Shown: positions 28,245-41,675 of the stretch, one piece after another
How the letters are laid out: each line of letters opens with the position of its first letter
Numbering within the stretch: position 1 is the stretch's first letter
NCBI RefSeq assembly: GCF_022171985.1
Contig: NZ_JAJVHF010000001.1
Coordinates: 992,001 to 1,056,000, forward strand
Reading direction: 5' to 3'
DNA from: Huaxiibacter chinensis
GTDB taxonomy: Bacteria > Pseudomonadota > Gammaproteobacteria > Enterobacterales > Enterobacteriaceae
DNA length: 64,000 nt
Translations under genes and position numbers: made by a program
The notes under the pieces: generated by a model
The model's input: only the letters and a program-made list of their open reading frames with translations
The model's database searches: none
What the model was told of the DNA's origin: nothing

Positions 28245-30173
28245 TCAAAGGGGGCGAATACTCTCTTCATCCAGATCGGCGTCGAAGAACCGGCGCAGAG
28301 TCTGTATGTTGTTATCCGCAATAATCGACTCACGCGCCTGCGCGAGCTTCTCTTCATAAATCGCCTGGCGCCACTCCAGCGGCGTTCGCACCGTCGGATT
28401 ATCATCTTCAATGATAGTCAATTCAACCGGCGCACCCTGTAATGCGGTGAGCGCCTCGGCCAGCGCTTTTTGCGCGCCAGGGGAGTTCAGATGCCGCTGC
28501 CCCGGGCGCAGGTGTAAACGTATCTGATGACCGTCCTGCTCTTTCCAGGCGTTCAGCGCCACCTGCTCCACCAGCTTTGGCAGCTGCAGTTTGCTGACCT
28601 CTGCGGCCCAGGCGTCGCGCTCAAGAGACTCTTCAGCGAGTTTCGCGGAAAGTTCCGGAGTTTTTTCATGCTCCAGCGCCTTTTTAAGCGCCTTGGGCGT
28701 AGCCACTTCCACCTTCACCGCTTCGGTGATGGTGGTTGCTTTCCAGCGATAAGCCTCTTTCTTCGCCGGGGCTTTTTGCTCAAGCGCGGACGGGGACGGG
28801 CGCGCCTGAACGCGCTCCGTTACCGATGCCAGGCGTTCGAGGGCGGCGTTGTTAACCGGCCGCGCTCTTCCTGGCGCTGCCGGTTCACTCTTTTTTGGCT
28901 TGGTTGCTCCCTGCGCGCGTTGAAGCTGACTGCGGGCGGCAAGCACCGAACTGGTGGCATCCGACAGCGGTACATCGGGCTGCGGAGGTGGCGACGGCTG
29001 CGGCGGCACCTGCGACGGCGTCATCACCGCAGTCGGGGCTACGGGGGCAAAGGATTGTCGCGGCACCTCGGGCTCAGGAAGCGGCTTACGCGGATGGAAC
29101 GCCAGCGCACGCAGCAGGGTCATCTCAACCCCCATGCGCGGATCGGGGGCAAAAGGCAGCTCTTTTCGCCCGATGAGCAACGTCTGATAATAAAGCTGTA
29201 TATCGGCAGGCGGCACGATGCGGGCAAGTTCACGCATACGCTGTTCGATGGTCGCCATATCCGCGCCGATTGCCGAAGGAGAGAGCTGCAGCATCGCTAC
29301 GCGATGCAAGAGACTGAGCATCTCGACCAGCAACGTTTCCCACGCCACGCCGCGAGATGCGGCCTCATGGACCAGCGACATCACGCGCTCGCCGTTGGCA
29401 TCAATGACGGCTTCAATCAGCGACAGCGCCTGATCGTCATCCAGCGTGCCCAGCATGGTGCTGACGGCCTGTGTAGAGAGTTCACCGTCGCCGCTGGCAA
29501 TCGCCTGATCGGTCAGGCTCAACGCATCGCGCAGGCTACCATCGGCGGCACGAGCCAGCAGCTGGAGGGCGCGCGGTTCGTGGACAATCTTCTCTTCATC
29601 AAGAATGTGTTCAAGCTGGGCGCGGATCTGCTCGACGTCCAGCGCCTTCAGATGGAACTGCAGGCAGCGGGACAAAATCGTCACCGGCAGTTTTTGCGGA
29701 TCGGTGGTCGCCAGCAGGAATTTAACATGCGCGGGCGGCTCTTCCAGCGTTTTCAGCAAGGCGTTAAAGCTGTGACGCGACAGCATGTGCACTTCATCGA
29801 TCAGGTAGACCTTGAAGCGGCCACGCGCCGGAGCGTACTGGACGTTATCCAGCAGATCGCGGGTATCTTCGACTTTGGTGCGCGAGGCGGCATCAATTTC
29901 GATGAGATCGACAAAACGCCCCTGCTCGATTTCGCGGCAGTTATCGCAAACGCCACACGGCGTGGCAGTGATCCCCGTTTCGCAATTCAGCCCTTTTGCC
30001 AGCAAACGGGCAATAGAGGTTTTGCCGACGCCACGGGTGCCGGAAAAAAGATACGCGTGATGGATACGTCCTAGCGATAAGCCGTTCGCCAGGGCGGTCA
30101 GCACATGTTCCTGGCCGACAACGTCAGCAAAGGTTTGGGGTCGCCATTTACGGGCTAACACCTGATAACTCAT
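28245..30173 (-). CDS. dnaX: DNA polymerase III subunit tau (and gamma)
   Basis: Clamp-loader ATPase and replisome organiser, 642 residues as tau. AAA+ motifs include GTRGVGKT near 45-52, a four-cysteine zinc module (CETGITATPCGVCDNC), DEVHML and the SRC box in ILSRCLQF. A proline-rich linker (about 365-420) precedes domains that bind DnaB and polymerase alpha. The ATG at 30173 (MSYQVLARKWRP) is the E. coli start. A frameshift signal at codons 426-428 gives gamma. Confidence 0.98.
   Translation of the reverse strand: MSYQVLARKWRPQTFADVVGQEHVLTALANGLSLGRIHHAYLFSGTRGVGKTSIARLLAKGLNCETGITATPCGVCDNCREIEQGRFVDLIEIDAASRTKVEDTRDLLDNVQYAPARGRFKVYLIDEVHMLSRHSFNALLKTLEEPPAHVKFLLATTDPQKLPVTILSRCLQFHLKALDVEQIRAQLEHILDEEKIVHEPRALQLLARAADGSLRDALSLTDQAIASGDGELSTQAVSTMLGTLDDDQALSLIEAVIDANGERVMSLVHEAASRGVAWETLLVEMLSLLHRVAMLQLSPSAIGADMATIEQRMRELARIVPPADIQLYYQTLLIGRKELPFAPDPRMGVEMTLLRALAFHPRKPLPEPEVPRQSFAPVAPTAVMTPSQVPPQPSPPPQPDVPLSDATSSVLAARSQLQRAQGATKPKKSEPAAPGRARPVNNAALERLASVTERVQARPSPSALEQKAPAKKEAYRWKATTITEAVKVEVATPKALKKALEHEKTPELSAKLAEESLERDAWAAEVSKLQLPKLVEQVALNAWKEQDGHQIRLHLRPGQRHLNSPGAQKALAEALTALQGAPVELTIIEDDNPTVRTPLEWRQAIYEEKLAQARESIIADNNIQTLRRFFDADLDEESIRPL
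28854..28898 (-). other. Programmed -1 frameshift signal in dnaX for the gamma subunit
   Basis: On the minus strand the slippery heptamer A-AAA-AAG occupies 28896-28890. After slipping, the next codons are GAG and TGA (stop at 28887-28885), giving a gamma form of about 429 residues (E. coli 431). A stem AACCGGC/GCCGGTT (28886-28879 with 28860-28854) follows at the right distance to stall the ribosome. Confidence 0.9.
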
Positions 30174-30224
30174 GGGCAGGCTCTGCAACGCTGGAAGGTG
30201 GATATTCAGGGGGGTAATGCTAAC

Positions 30225-30251
30225 ACAACCTCACCCGTTGGGCGAGGTTGT
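30225..30251 (-). terminator. Hairpin between apt and dnaX
   Basis: ACAACCTCGCC pairs with GGTGAGGTTGT (one mismatch) about 12 bases after the apt stop. No T run is seen. Confidence 0.5.
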
Positions 30252-30262
30252 GGGAGTGGGGA

Positions 30263-30814
30263 TTAATGACCCGGGAAAGGCACCAGGCTGAAACTGGTAA
30301 TACCCTGTTTTTCCAGACGCTGCTCGCCGCCCAGATCAAACAGGTTAATGATGAAGGCCGCATCGGTCACTTCCCCCCCCAGACGACGAATCAGTTTTAC
30401 CGTGGCTTCGATGGTGCCGCCCGTCGCCAGCAGATCGTCAACCACCAGCACTTTATCGCCAGGCTGGATCGCATCGACGTGAATTTCCAGCTGATCGGTG
30501 CCGTATTCCAGCTCATAGCTTTCCGCGATGGTTTCACGCGGCAATTTACGCGGTTTACGGACCGGAACAAAGCCCACGCCCATCGCCAGCGCAACCGGTG
30601 CGCCGAACAAGAAGCCACGTGCTTCGGTACCCACTACTTTGGTGATCCCGGCGTTTTTATAACGCTCGACCAGCAGTTCAATGCTGAGTGCGTACGCTTT
30701 CGGGTCTTCCAGCAAGCTGGTGACATCACGGAAAAGAATGCCAGGCTTCGGGTAGTCCTGGATACTTTTGATGCTGCTTTTAAGATATTCAAGCTGCTGT
30801 GCAGTTGCGGTCAT
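30263..30814 (-). CDS. apt: Adenine phosphoribosyltransferase
   Basis: Purine-salvage enzyme of 183 residues that makes AMP from adenine and PRPP. The PRPP-binding loop is [13 protein letters not shown] near 120-132. The ATG at 30814 ([12 protein letters not shown]) matches E. coli; the longer frame has 21 unrelated residues. Own promoter and hairpin on each side. Confidence 0.98.
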   Translation of the reverse strand: MTATAQQLEYLKSSIKSIQDYPKPGILFRDVTSLLEDPKAYALSIELLVERYKNAGITKVVGTEARGFLFGAPVALAMGVGFVPVRKPRKLPRETIAESYELEYGTDQLEIHVDAIQPGDKVLVVDDLLATGGTIEATVKLIRRLGGEVTDAAFIINLFDLGGEQRLEKQGITSFSLVPFPGH

Positions 30815-30975
30815 CGGTTTGTGCCTAAATGAAACAGTGTGACTCACAGTGCGCGAAATGGGGGATGAAGGTAACAATTGTTTAACCTTTAACCAGGCGC
30901 ACCTGTGCTCGAAAACGGTCGAATTTACTGGCTGCGGGTAAGAAATGCAACAGTCATCATGATGCTTACGTGCTT

Positions 30976-31344
30976 TTATTGCTTTTCATCAACGACGGGA
31001 ATTCGCCACATAAAGATAAGCAGGCAGGTTAAGATAGCGAGCAGCAGAATGCGCACCCACATTATGTTCACCATCCACAGGGAAAGCGCAAAGGTCACCA
31101 GAATGACGGCGACGGCGCGCGGCTTGGCCCCAGGCGGCATCGCACGGTGTTTTTGCCAGTGACGCAGGTAGCCGCCAAACCATGAACGGTAAAGCAGCCA
31201 GTGGTGAAACCGCGGTGAAGAGCGGGCAAAACACCAGGCCGCCAGCAAAATAAAGGGCGTGGTCGGCAACAGCGGCAAAACCACGCCGAGGGTGCCCAAC
31301 ACTACCGCGAGCCAGCCAATGATGATTAAAATAGTACGCTTCAT
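30976..31344 (-). CDS. ybaN: DUF454 inner-membrane protein YbaN
   Basis: Small membrane protein of 122 residues with helices near 4-30 and 80-115. The family signature [25 protein letters not shown] lies in between and carries the conserved TTPF and CF residues. Function is unknown. ATG 31344 is chosen by alignment to the E. coli N-terminus. Diverges from priC across 50 bases. Confidence 0.9.
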   Translation of the reverse strand: MKRTILIIIGWLAVVLGTLGVVLPLLPTTPFILLAAWCFARSSPRFHHWLLYRSWFGGYLRHWQKHRAMPPGAKPRAVAVILVTFALSLWMVNIMWVRILLLAILTCLLIFMWRIPVVDEKQ

Positions 31345-31394
31345 AATGCGAATCGTTATCAAACTGAACGGTTACTTTACCACTGGAGAGCGAT

Positions 31395-31922
31395 TTGAAA
31401 ACAGCACTGCTTTTAGAGACGCTGCAAAATCAGCTGATACGACTGCGTACAGACGCCGCACCGCTGATGCAACATGCCACGCTCAAGCCGCGTTTCGATC
31501 GCCAGCTTTTTCGCACCCGCAGCACGCGGATGAAAGATTATCTGGATGAAGCCCAGACCCACCTGGATGAGTTGCGTCACGCCGTCGAGCAGGAACAGCG
31601 TGAGCAGGTGGCGTGGCTGGCCGAACATCTGGCCGAACAAATGACGGCGCTACAGCGGGAAATCGTTGCCTGGCCGCTGCGCGCATGGGACAGTGCCTCG
31701 CCCGGCACGCGAAAATGGCAGCAAAAACGGCTGGAGCATCAGGATTTTGAACGTCGCCTGGTTGAGATGAAGGTCTCGCGTGAGCGCAGGCTGACCGAAA
31801 CCGAAACGTTGCAGGAACAGCAGTTGTTAATGCGGGAAATCACCGCTCTCGAAGAACGTCTGAGTCGCTGCCGTAAGGCACTGGAAGAGATAGAACGCGT
31901 CATCGAACGCCTGACCCGTTAA
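31395..31922 (+). CDS. priC: Primosomal replication protein N'' (PriC)
   Basis: Replication-restart factor of 175 residues, the same length as E. coli, which loads DnaB on stalled forks with Rep helicase. It is almost all helix, with an arginine-rich C-terminal half ([17 protein letters not shown] region) that binds DNA and SSB. Translation starts at TTG (31395), supported by GGAGAG upstream and by the conserved start MKTALLLE. Confidence 0.93.
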   Translation: MKTALLLETLQNQLIRLRTDAAPLMQHATLKPRFDRQLFRTRSTRMKDYLDEAQTHLDELRHAVEQEQREQVAWLAEHLAEQMTALQREIVAWPLRAWDSASPGTRKWQQKRLEHQDFERRLVEMKVSRERRLTETETLQEQQLLMREITALEERLSRCRKALEEIERVIERLTR

Positions 31923-31933
31923 AGGAATATCCC

Positions 31934-32092
31934 ATGTCACTGGACACCGCCCCCGACGAAGTCAAACTGGCCGTCGATTTGATTATGCTGCTGGAAAACC
32001 ACGCTATCCCGGTCGAGACGGTGCTGAAAGCGCTGGAGATTGTGAAGCGGGATTTTGAGCGGAGAGAGGTTTCGCCTCCGCCCGCAGGCTGA
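31934..32092 (+). CDS. rsmS: Small pleiotropic regulator RsmS (YbaM)
   Basis: A 52-residue acidic and helical protein starting [20 protein letters not shown] and containing [16 protein letters not shown]. It corresponds to E. coli YbaM (53 residues), and to RsmS, a regulator of secondary metabolism in Pectobacterium and Serratia. It starts 12 bases after the priC stop with AAAGGA upstream, so it is in an operon with priC. The C-terminus is proline-rich and differs from E. coli. Confidence 0.9.
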   Translation: MSLDTAPDEVKLAVDLIMLLENHAIPVETVLKALEIVKRDFERREVSPPPAG

Positions 32093-32093
32093 G

Positions 32094-32128
32094 GAATAAA
32101 GCAGACTGAGGCGATGCCTTCAGTCTGC
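32094..32128 (-). terminator. Terminator of mscK
   Basis: GCAGACTGAAGG/CCTCAGTCTGC stem (32101-32128) followed on the minus strand by TTTATT. It also faces the end of rsmS and may work in both directions. Confidence 0.7.
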
Positions 32129-32143
32129 CTGATACGTCGCCTG

Positions 32144-35100
32144 TTATGGCTGAAGGTGAGGTTGAGGGTCGTCCCCTTTTAACTCGCGCTTCACTTCCGT
32201 ATGTTCTTCACCTTTCTCATTACGCAGATGCACTTCGAGCTGGTTGAAGGCGATATTAATGTCGTTTTCGCGGCACAGACGATCGATGGTACGGTTCAGT
32301 TCATCCACGGTATAACTGCGATCGCGCAGTTCGCGAACATACAGACGCAGCTCATGATCTAACGTACTCGGACCAAAGGTCGTAAAGAAGACGGCCGGTT
32401 CCGGATCGTGCATCACTTTCGGGTGATCCATCGCCGCTTTCAGCAGGACCTTCTTCACGTTATCCAGATCGGAGCCGTAAGCCACCCCAATGCGTATCAC
32501 GACGCGGGTAATGGTGTCGGTAAGCGACCAGTTGATTAACCGCTCGGTTACGAATGCCTTGTTCGGAATGATCACCTCTTTGCGATCGAAATCGGTGATG
32601 GTCGTCGCACGAATACGGATCTTGCTGACCGTACCGGAGAAGGTGCCGATGGTCACGGTATCGCCTATGCGTACCGGACGTTCAAAGAGGATAATCAGGC
32701 CCGAGACGAAGTTACCGAAGATCTCCTGCAAACCGAAGCCCAGGCCGACCGACAGCGCGGCGGCGAGCCATTGCAATTTATCCCAGGATACGCCGAGCGA
32801 CCCGAACACCGTCATCGCCCCCGCTACAAGGATCACGTAGTTAAGGATGGTGGTAATGGCATAGGATGCCCCCTGGCGCATATTGAGCCGCGAGAGGACC
32901 AACACCTCCAGCAGACCTGGCAGGTTGCGGATCAGCGCCCAGGCCACCATCGCCGAGACAATGGCAAAGAGCAGGCTTCCCATGGTGACGCTTTTCATCA
33001 CCGCCGTCCCGGCTTCGGTGCCGTTGTATTGCCACAGCGTAACGCTGTCGAGATAGGCGAAAACGGTGATTAAATCAGACCAGATGGCCCAGAACATCAC
33101 GCCGAACAGGGCGAACATCACCAGCATGGTGATACGCAGCGTCTGCTGGTTCACCTGCTCCAGGGCGATGGTAGGCTCCTCTTGCGGTTCCGCGCCCTCT
33201 GCCCCCTCTTTGACCATATTCTGACGGCGAGCCAGCGCACGACGATACGCGATACGGCGCGCCGCCACGCTCAGACCGCGCAGCACGGTTTGATAGAGCA
33301 CATTCCACATCAACACCAGATAGACGGTTTCAATCCAGCGGCCCGACAGACGCAGCGTGGTATAGAAATAGCCTGTCGCCGTGAGCACCATCAGCGCCAG
33401 CGGGATGAGCGCCAGCACGGTGACGGTGAGAAGACGCATGTTGTGCGACTCTTTATCGCGCCAGCTTTCGCGGCACATGGGCCACATCAGCACGGCGATG
33501 AGCAGCAGGTTGAGCATGATCACCAGCTGGCCCAGCACGTCATCCATCAGATGCAGCGGAGACAACTCTGCCACCACCGACCAGAAGTGCAGCGGCAACA
33601 GCGCCAGGCTCACCCGTACGATCTGACGACGCCAGTGGCTGGTCAGTTGTTCAGGCATGTTGAAGTGGCGGACCGCAACGCCGTTTTTCTCGAGAATTTT
33701 CCAGCACAGGCCAAACACCAGCCAGAACAGCGCCAGCTTCTTGCTGAATGCCCACAGCAGATCGCTGATATTGAGCTGCATCGTCAGTAAAATCAGCCCC
33801 ACCGCCAGAATCACCAGACAGATCGGCATCGCGCGAATCAGGTCGATGAAAATCGCTTTCGGCGTGTTGAGCTGGCTGTCGTTTCGCAGTTGACCCACTT
33901 CATCGGCAAGCTTCGCCTGGTATTTTTTCAGCCAGCCAAGACGCCAGCGGATGAGGCCGGCTATCAACAACAGCGGCAGGCCGGCCAGGAAGGCAATCAG
34001 CACGGAAGGCCAGGCCTTTTCCCAGTTCACCGTAATTTTCATACTTTTGATCTGGGCTTTCAGCGCTTCCGGGAAGGATTTAACCCAGTCCCAGTCCATC
34101 GGTTTGTTACTGTTGACCCAGAAAATTTGCTGCGTCAGAATTTCCTGCAGGCTTTTCGACACGCTCACCAGCTGCTGCTGGTTAATTTGCAGGTTAATCG
34201 CCATCATCAGCTGATTACCAAGCTGCTTATTAAGCTGGTCAAGCAGTTCGCGACGCATATCCACTACCTGCGTCAGGGCGTCATGAACTTCTTCATTCAC
34301 TTCACTCGTGTGGCCCTCTTCCAGCTTAGCGACAAAGGCATCGCTCTGGAAAAGCGCATCGCGCTGCTGGTTCACATCGAACTGCTCAAGACGCAGATCC
34401 GCGATGCGGTTGGTCATGTCCTCCAGTTCATCGGCGGAGGGCAGCCTTTGCTGTTGCTGGTAAAGAATACGCGAGAGCAACAGACTGCCTTTTAGCACCG
34501 CAATCTGCTCTTTGATATTGCGTTCCGCCTGGAGCGCACGGTCGAGCCAGTTTTTCACTTTGATATTTCGCTCGACCAGCGTGCTGCCGTCGCGCGTCGC
34601 TTCAATCAGGCGCTGGCTTAACTGCTGGTTAATATCCAGCTCTTGCTTCACCAGCGGATTGGCCTGAATACGGGCCGTTTCGTCAGGCGATACCGCTTCC
34701 TGCGCGGTTTTCTCGGTCAGGTTCAGTCGCTTACTGTTTACCGCTTCCTGGAGGAGCTGGAGCTGATGTTCAAGACGGTTGATATTCGCGGTGACATAGT
34801 CTCGCTGCTTTTGCAGGGTATCCTGCAAAATCGTGTTCCCTTCCAGGCTCTTACGCTGCTGTTCGATTTGCGCATTTAACAGTACCTGCTGCGTCAGCAG
34901 TAAGTTTTGCTGAGAAGGTCGCAGAGCGCTCTCCCCTACAGACGTGCCGTTGAGCCGGGTTCGGATCTGCTGAAGCTGTTGAGACGCGGCATACATCGCG
35001 TTCTGAACGCGCTCGGGCTGGGTTTGCAGGGAAACCAGCTGGCTATTGTAGGTTGAGAGATCGTTTTGCGCGGTTTGCAAATCATCCAGTAACTGGGTCA

Positions 35101-35500
35101 CACGTGACTCCAGCTGGCGCAACGAGAGCGTCGCCAGGGTTTTGCGCGTCTCTTCGTCACTGTCCACGTCGCTGAGCGCGTTCAGGGCATTGGTCGCCTT
35201 GCGCATATTTTCCGGGGCCTGCTCCACCTTCTGACGGAGCTGAGCAGTTTCGGCTTTGATATGCTCAATTTTATCTATTGTCTCAATCGTTTCGGTCAGA
35301 TCTTGCTGAACGAGTTTGTCCTGAGACGAGAGGTCTTTTTGCTTGTTGAGCGTATCCAACTGCGACTGTACATCGGCGCGAGTGGGGATATCACTGCCGT
35401 TATCCGCACGGGCAAAGCTTGCCGGGGAAACCGCAAAGAAGAAGAGCATCGAAAAAATAATGGCAAAAACAGGGTTTTGCGAGCGAGAATAGTGCAACAT
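32144..35500 (-). CDS. mscK: Potassium-dependent mechanosensitive channel MscK (KefA)
   Basis: Large MscS-family channel of 1118 residues. A signal peptide (about 1-33) precedes a long coiled-coil periplasmic domain rich in Gln and Leu (about 40-480). About 11 membrane helices follow, the last (near 880-930) being the pore helix of the MscS core, with GLGFGLQEIFGNFVSGLIIL next to it. The cytoplasmic vestibule has a C-terminal tail. It opens under membrane tension at high external potassium. Confidence 0.97.
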   Translation of the reverse strand: MLHYSRSQNPVFAIIFSMLFFFAVSPASFARADNGSDIPTRADVQSQLDTLNKQKDLSSQDKLVQQDLTETIETIDKIEHIKAETAQLRQKVEQAPENMRKATNALNALSDVDSDEETRKTLATLSLRQLESRVTQLLDDLQTAQNDLSTYNSQLVSLQTQPERVQNAMYAASQQLQQIRTRLNGTSVGESALRPSQQNLLLTQQVLLNAQIEQQRKSLEGNTILQDTLQKQRDYVTANINRLEHQLQLLQEAVNSKRLNLTEKTAQEAVSPDETARIQANPLVKQELDINQQLSQRLIEATRDGSTLVERNIKVKNWLDRALQAERNIKEQIAVLKGSLLLSRILYQQQQRLPSADELEDMTNRIADLRLEQFDVNQQRDALFQSDAFVAKLEEGHTSEVNEEVHDALTQVVDMRRELLDQLNKQLGNQLMMAINLQINQQQLVSVSKSLQEILTQQIFWVNSNKPMDWDWVKSFPEALKAQIKSMKITVNWEKAWPSVLIAFLAGLPLLLIAGLIRWRLGWLKKYQAKLADEVGQLRNDSQLNTPKAIFIDLIRAMPICLVILAVGLILLTMQLNISDLLWAFSKKLALFWLVFGLCWKILEKNGVAVRHFNMPEQLTSHWRRQIVRVSLALLPLHFWSVVAELSPLHLMDDVLGQLVIMLNLLLIAVLMWPMCRESWRDKESHNMRLLTVTVLALIPLALMVLTATGYFYTTLRLSGRWIETVYLVLMWNVLYQTVLRGLSVAARRIAYRRALARRQNMVKEGAEGAEPQEEPTIALEQVNQQTLRITMLVMFALFGVMFWAIWSDLITVFAYLDSVTLWQYNGTEAGTAVMKSVTMGSLLFAIVSAMVAWALIRNLPGLLEVLVLSRLNMRQGASYAITTILNYVILVAGAMTVFGSLGVSWDKLQWLAAALSVGLGFGLQEIFGNFVSGLIILFERPVRIGDTVTIGTFSGTVSKIRIRATTITDFDRKEVIIPNKAFVTERLINWSLTDTITRVVIRIGVAYGSDLDNVKKVLLKAAMDHPKVMHDPEPAVFFTTFGPSTLDHELRLYVRELRDRSYTVDELNRTIDRLCRENDINIAFNQLEVHLRNEKGEEHTEVKRELKGDDPQPHLQP

Positions 35501-35609
35501 AGTTATGAGCTTGCTATGAGAAGATGACCGGAAATAGTCGGCGCAAAGAATACCACGCGAGCTGAAAGCAGAATAGCAAGAACGCAGAGCTCCAGGAAAA
35601 ATCCTGGCG

Positions 35610-36257
35610 TCAGCCCGTTACAGGCGCCGCCCGGAGCGTTGGGCACAGCTGGCACATCTCAATCAGAATCGCGACATAGCTACGTGCTTCTGTTGCAAGA
35701 TCAAAGGATTGCGGGGCAAAAAGCCAGTTTTCCATTAAGCCTGAAACCCAGGATCGCATCAGAATGGCGGTTCGGCGGGTAAGCAGATCGGCGGGCAGCA
35801 TTTTGGCCTGAATACACTGATTGAGCGTTATCTCAATACGGTCATAGCTTTCCAGGCACAGGCTTCGTTGGGCCTGCTGTACGACGGCCATTTCGCCAAC
35901 GAACTCACATTTATGAAAAATGATTTCCATCATCAAGCGGCGGCGTTCTTCATTGACTGTTGCCTCAAGAACATATACCAGAATTTCTCTGAGAACTGAG
36001 AGTGGATCGTCAGGGAATTTTGCCCGATACTCAGTCTCAAGATCCCCTATGCTGGATTCTGAAAGCTCCCAGATTTCACCAAATAATTCTGACTTATTTT
36101 TGAAGTGCCAATAGATTGCTCCACGCGTAACACCTGCGGCCTGAGCAATCTGCGCCAGTGAGGTTGATGAGACCCCCTGTTGCGAAAACAGACGCAACGC
36201 CACATCCAGGATGTGCTGACGGGTCTCAAGTGCTTGTTGTTTGGTTTTTCGTGCCAT
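35610..36257 (-). CDS. acrR: TetR-family repressor AcrR
   Basis: Repressor of acrAB, 215 residues. The N-terminal helix-turn-helix (about 10-55) includes [21 protein letters not shown], and the C-terminal ligand-binding domain releases DNA when drugs bind. The gene is intact with no frameshift, so no loss-of-function cause of pump overexpression is visible. Diverges from acrA, with the operator between the two. Confidence 0.97.
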   Translation of the reverse strand: MARKTKQQALETRQHILDVALRLFSQQGVSSTSLAQIAQAAGVTRGAIYWHFKNKSELFGEIWELSESSIGDLETEYRAKFPDDPLSVLREILVYVLEATVNEERRRLMMEIIFHKCEFVGEMAVVQQAQRSLCLESYDRIEITLNQCIQAKMLPADLLTRRTAILMRSWVSGLMENWLFAPQSFDLATEARSYVAILIEMCQLCPTLRAAPVTG

Positions 36258-36285
36258 GTTTGGGCGAATTTACAGTAGCCAGATT

Positions 36286-36309
36286 TACATACATTTATGT
36301 ATGTATGTA
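36286..36309. promoter_or_regulatory. AcrR operator
   Basis: The 24-base near-palindrome TACATACATTTATGTATG... at 36286-36309 corresponds to the E. coli AcrR operator. It precedes CATAGCACGACGATAATATAAACGC, the acrAB -10 region, which is almost unchanged from E. coli. Confidence 0.9.
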
Positions 36310-36398
36310 ACATAGCACGACGATAATATAAACGCAGCAATGGGTTGCGGACTTTTGATCCATTGATCAATTTGAAATCGGACACTCGAGGTTTACAT

Positions 36399-37592
36399 AT
36401 GAACAAAAACAGAGGGTTAACGCCTCTGGCGATCGTTCTGATGCTCTCAGGCGGATTAGCGCTGACAGGATGCGATGAGAAACAGGCTCAACAAGGAGAA
36501 CAGCAAGCGCCAGAAGTTGGCGTGGTGACGCTCAAAAGTGAACCTCTTCAAATCACAACAGAATTACCAGGACGTACCAGCGCATATCGCATCGCAGAGG
36601 TTCGCCCTCAGGTGAGTGGCATCATCCTGAAACGTAACTTCACCGAAGGCGGTGATGTCAAAGCGGGTGAGTCTCTGTATCAGATTGATCCAGCAACCTA
36701 TCAGGCCTCGTACGAAAGTGCGAAAGGCGATCTGGCAAAAGCAGAAGCCGCTGCCCGTATCTCTCAGGTGACGCTTAATCGCTATAAAAAGCTGCTGGGT
36801 ACGCAATATATCAGTCAGCAAGATTTCGACACCGCTCAGGCTGACGCTCAGCAAACCAGCGCTGCCGTTGTGGCTGCCAAAGCCGCAGTGGAAACCGCAC
36901 GTATCAACCTGGCTTATACCAAAGTCACGTCGCCAATCAGCGGCCGTATTGGTAAATCCTCGGTCACGGAAGGTGCGCTGGTGCAGAACGGACAAACCAA
37001 TGCGCTGGCAACGGTGCAGCAACTTGATCCGATCTACGTTGACGTCACCCAGTCCAGCAACGATTTCCTGCGTCTGAAACAAGAGCTGGCCGACGGCAAG
37101 CTGAAACAGGAAAACGGTAAAGCGAAAGTGGAACTGGTCACCAATGACGGTAACAAGTTCACGCAAACCGGTACGCTGGAATTCTCGGATGTCACCGTTG
37201 ACCAGACCACTGGCTCTCTGACCTTACGGGCTATCTTCCCGAACCCGGATGGCACGCTGTTACCTGGCATGTTCGTGCGCGCGCGTCTGGAAGAAGGCAT
37301 TAACCCAACCGCTATTCTGGTGCCTCAGCAGGGCGTGACCCGTACGCCACGTGGTGATGCCAGTGCGTTGGTCGTGGGCGCAGATAACAAAGTCGAAATG
37401 CGCAACATCACCGCAGCACAGGCGATTGGCGACAAGTGGCTGGTGACGGAAGGTCTGAAAGATGGCGATCGCGTGATTATTACTGGTTTGCAAAAAGTAC
37501 GTCCTGGCGCGCAGGTGAAAGCCCAGGAAGTCAAATCTGACGAGAAACAACAAGCCGCAGCTGGCGGCGAGCAGTCAGAACAAACCAAGTCT
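36399..37592 (+). CDS. acrA: Multidrug efflux periplasmic adaptor AcrA
   Basis: Membrane-fusion lipoprotein of 397 residues linking AcrB to TolC. The signal peptide ends in a lipobox LALTGC with Cys25. Barrel-sandwich (lipoyl) segments, a helical hairpin (about 100-170, YESAKGDLAKAEAAARIS) and beta-barrel domains follow. The start is the ATG at 36399 (MNKNRGLTPLA). The stop codon is followed after about 20 bases by acrB. Controlled by AcrR. The coding end including the stop is 37595. Confidence 0.97.
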
Positions 37593-37614
37593 TAACTTAA
37601 ACAGGAGCCGTTAA

Positions 37615-40767
<3,153 letters not shown>

Positions 40768-40784
40768 TACCGGTTTCACATGAT

Positions 40785-40810
40785 AAAAAGGCCGCATTAG
40801 CGGCCTTTTT
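40785..40810. terminator. Terminator of acrAB
   Basis: AAAAAGGCCGC-ATTAG-CGGCCTTTTT: a perfect stem with A and T tracts, so it can work on both strands. It lies 17 bases past acrB. Confidence 0.9.
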
Positions 40811-41274
40811 CTTTGCTTTTGTTAAACAGGTAAATTCGTCATTCCGTCTTATTGTCGATCTATTTAATTTATGTATAGGGAGTAAGGCTTATTTTTTAAA
40901 TCGGGTTTTCACCCTCAGATATCGCTATTCATTTTCTCATGTATTTATTAGGAGTATTCCTGGACAACGCCATTTTTAACCTATGCCGGGCGTTAAGCTT
41001 TTCTTAAGGTTTTATGTAACGTGATGAAACATAAGGACGCAAAAAGAATGTTTTCGTGCTGTGGGAAGAATGACCGCATTAAACGTGTATGTTTGCGCTA
41101 TGTCTGACGGCGAGGCTCATTAATTGTAATTTTTCGTAATAGCGCGGTGAAATCTTGATCAGAGTGGCTTATAGTTAAGACATCAGGAAAACAGCACCGT
41201 TGCGGCTAAGTAAGTAGTATCCACCCCGACACTGATGTTCGGTGAGTAAAAAATCACTCAAAAGGGGATGCGCT
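40811..41274. promoter_or_regulatory. AT-rich region upstream of tomB-hha
   Basis: This stretch of about 460 bases has no convincing gene. It is clearly richer in A and T than its flanks, as expected for a region bound by H-NS and Hha. A TTATAGT element at 41169-41175, about 100 bases before tomB, is a possible -10 of the tomB-hha operon, but no good -35 was seen. No known RNA was recognised. Confidence 0.45.
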
Positions 41275-41649
41275 ATGGACGAGTACTCGCCAAAAAGGCA
41301 TGATATCGCGCAGTTGAAATTTCTCTGTGAAAACCTGTACCATGACTGCCTTGCCAACCTTAATGACAGCAATCATGGGTGGGTGAATGACCCAACCTCT
41401 GAAATCAATTTACAGCTCAATGAACTGATTGAGCATATCGCGACCTTCGCACTTAATTATAAAATTAAGTACAATGAAGATAATAAGCTGATAGAGCAAA
41501 TTGACGAATACCTGGACGACACCTTTATGTTGTTCAGCGGTTACGGCATTAACGCACAAGATTTGCAAAAGTGGCGTAAATCGGGCAATCGACTATTTCG
41601 CTGTTTCGTCAACGTGAGCAGAGCTAACCCTGTTAGTCTGTCTTGTTAA
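41275..41649 (+). CDS. tomB: Hha toxicity modulator TomB (YbaJ)
   Basis: Acidic 124-residue protein that oxidises and counteracts Hha, forming a toxin-antitoxin-like pair that affects biofilm and conjugation. The ATG at 41275 follows AAGGGG and gives [13 protein letters not shown] as in E. coli. The conserved GNRLFRCF carries the reactive cysteine. It is followed by hha after 26 bases. Confidence 0.95.
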   Translation: MDEYSPKRHDIAQLKFLCENLYHDCLANLNDSNHGWVNDPTSEINLQLNELIEHIATFALNYKIKYNEDNKLIEQIDEYLDDTFMLFSGYGINAQDLQKWRKSGNRLFRCFVNVSRANPVSLSC

Positions 41650-41675
41650 AATTATTACAATTTCCAGGTGAATAT

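Noticed and set aside
28527..30074. Open frame of 515 codons antisense to dnaX
   Set aside because: Composition is dominated by Arg, Gln and His, as in mirror frames of coding DNA, and dnaX is clearly real.
41242..41274. Longer tomB start at 41242
   Set aside because: The 11 extra residues are not in the E. coli protein, and AAGGGG sits before the ATG at 41275.
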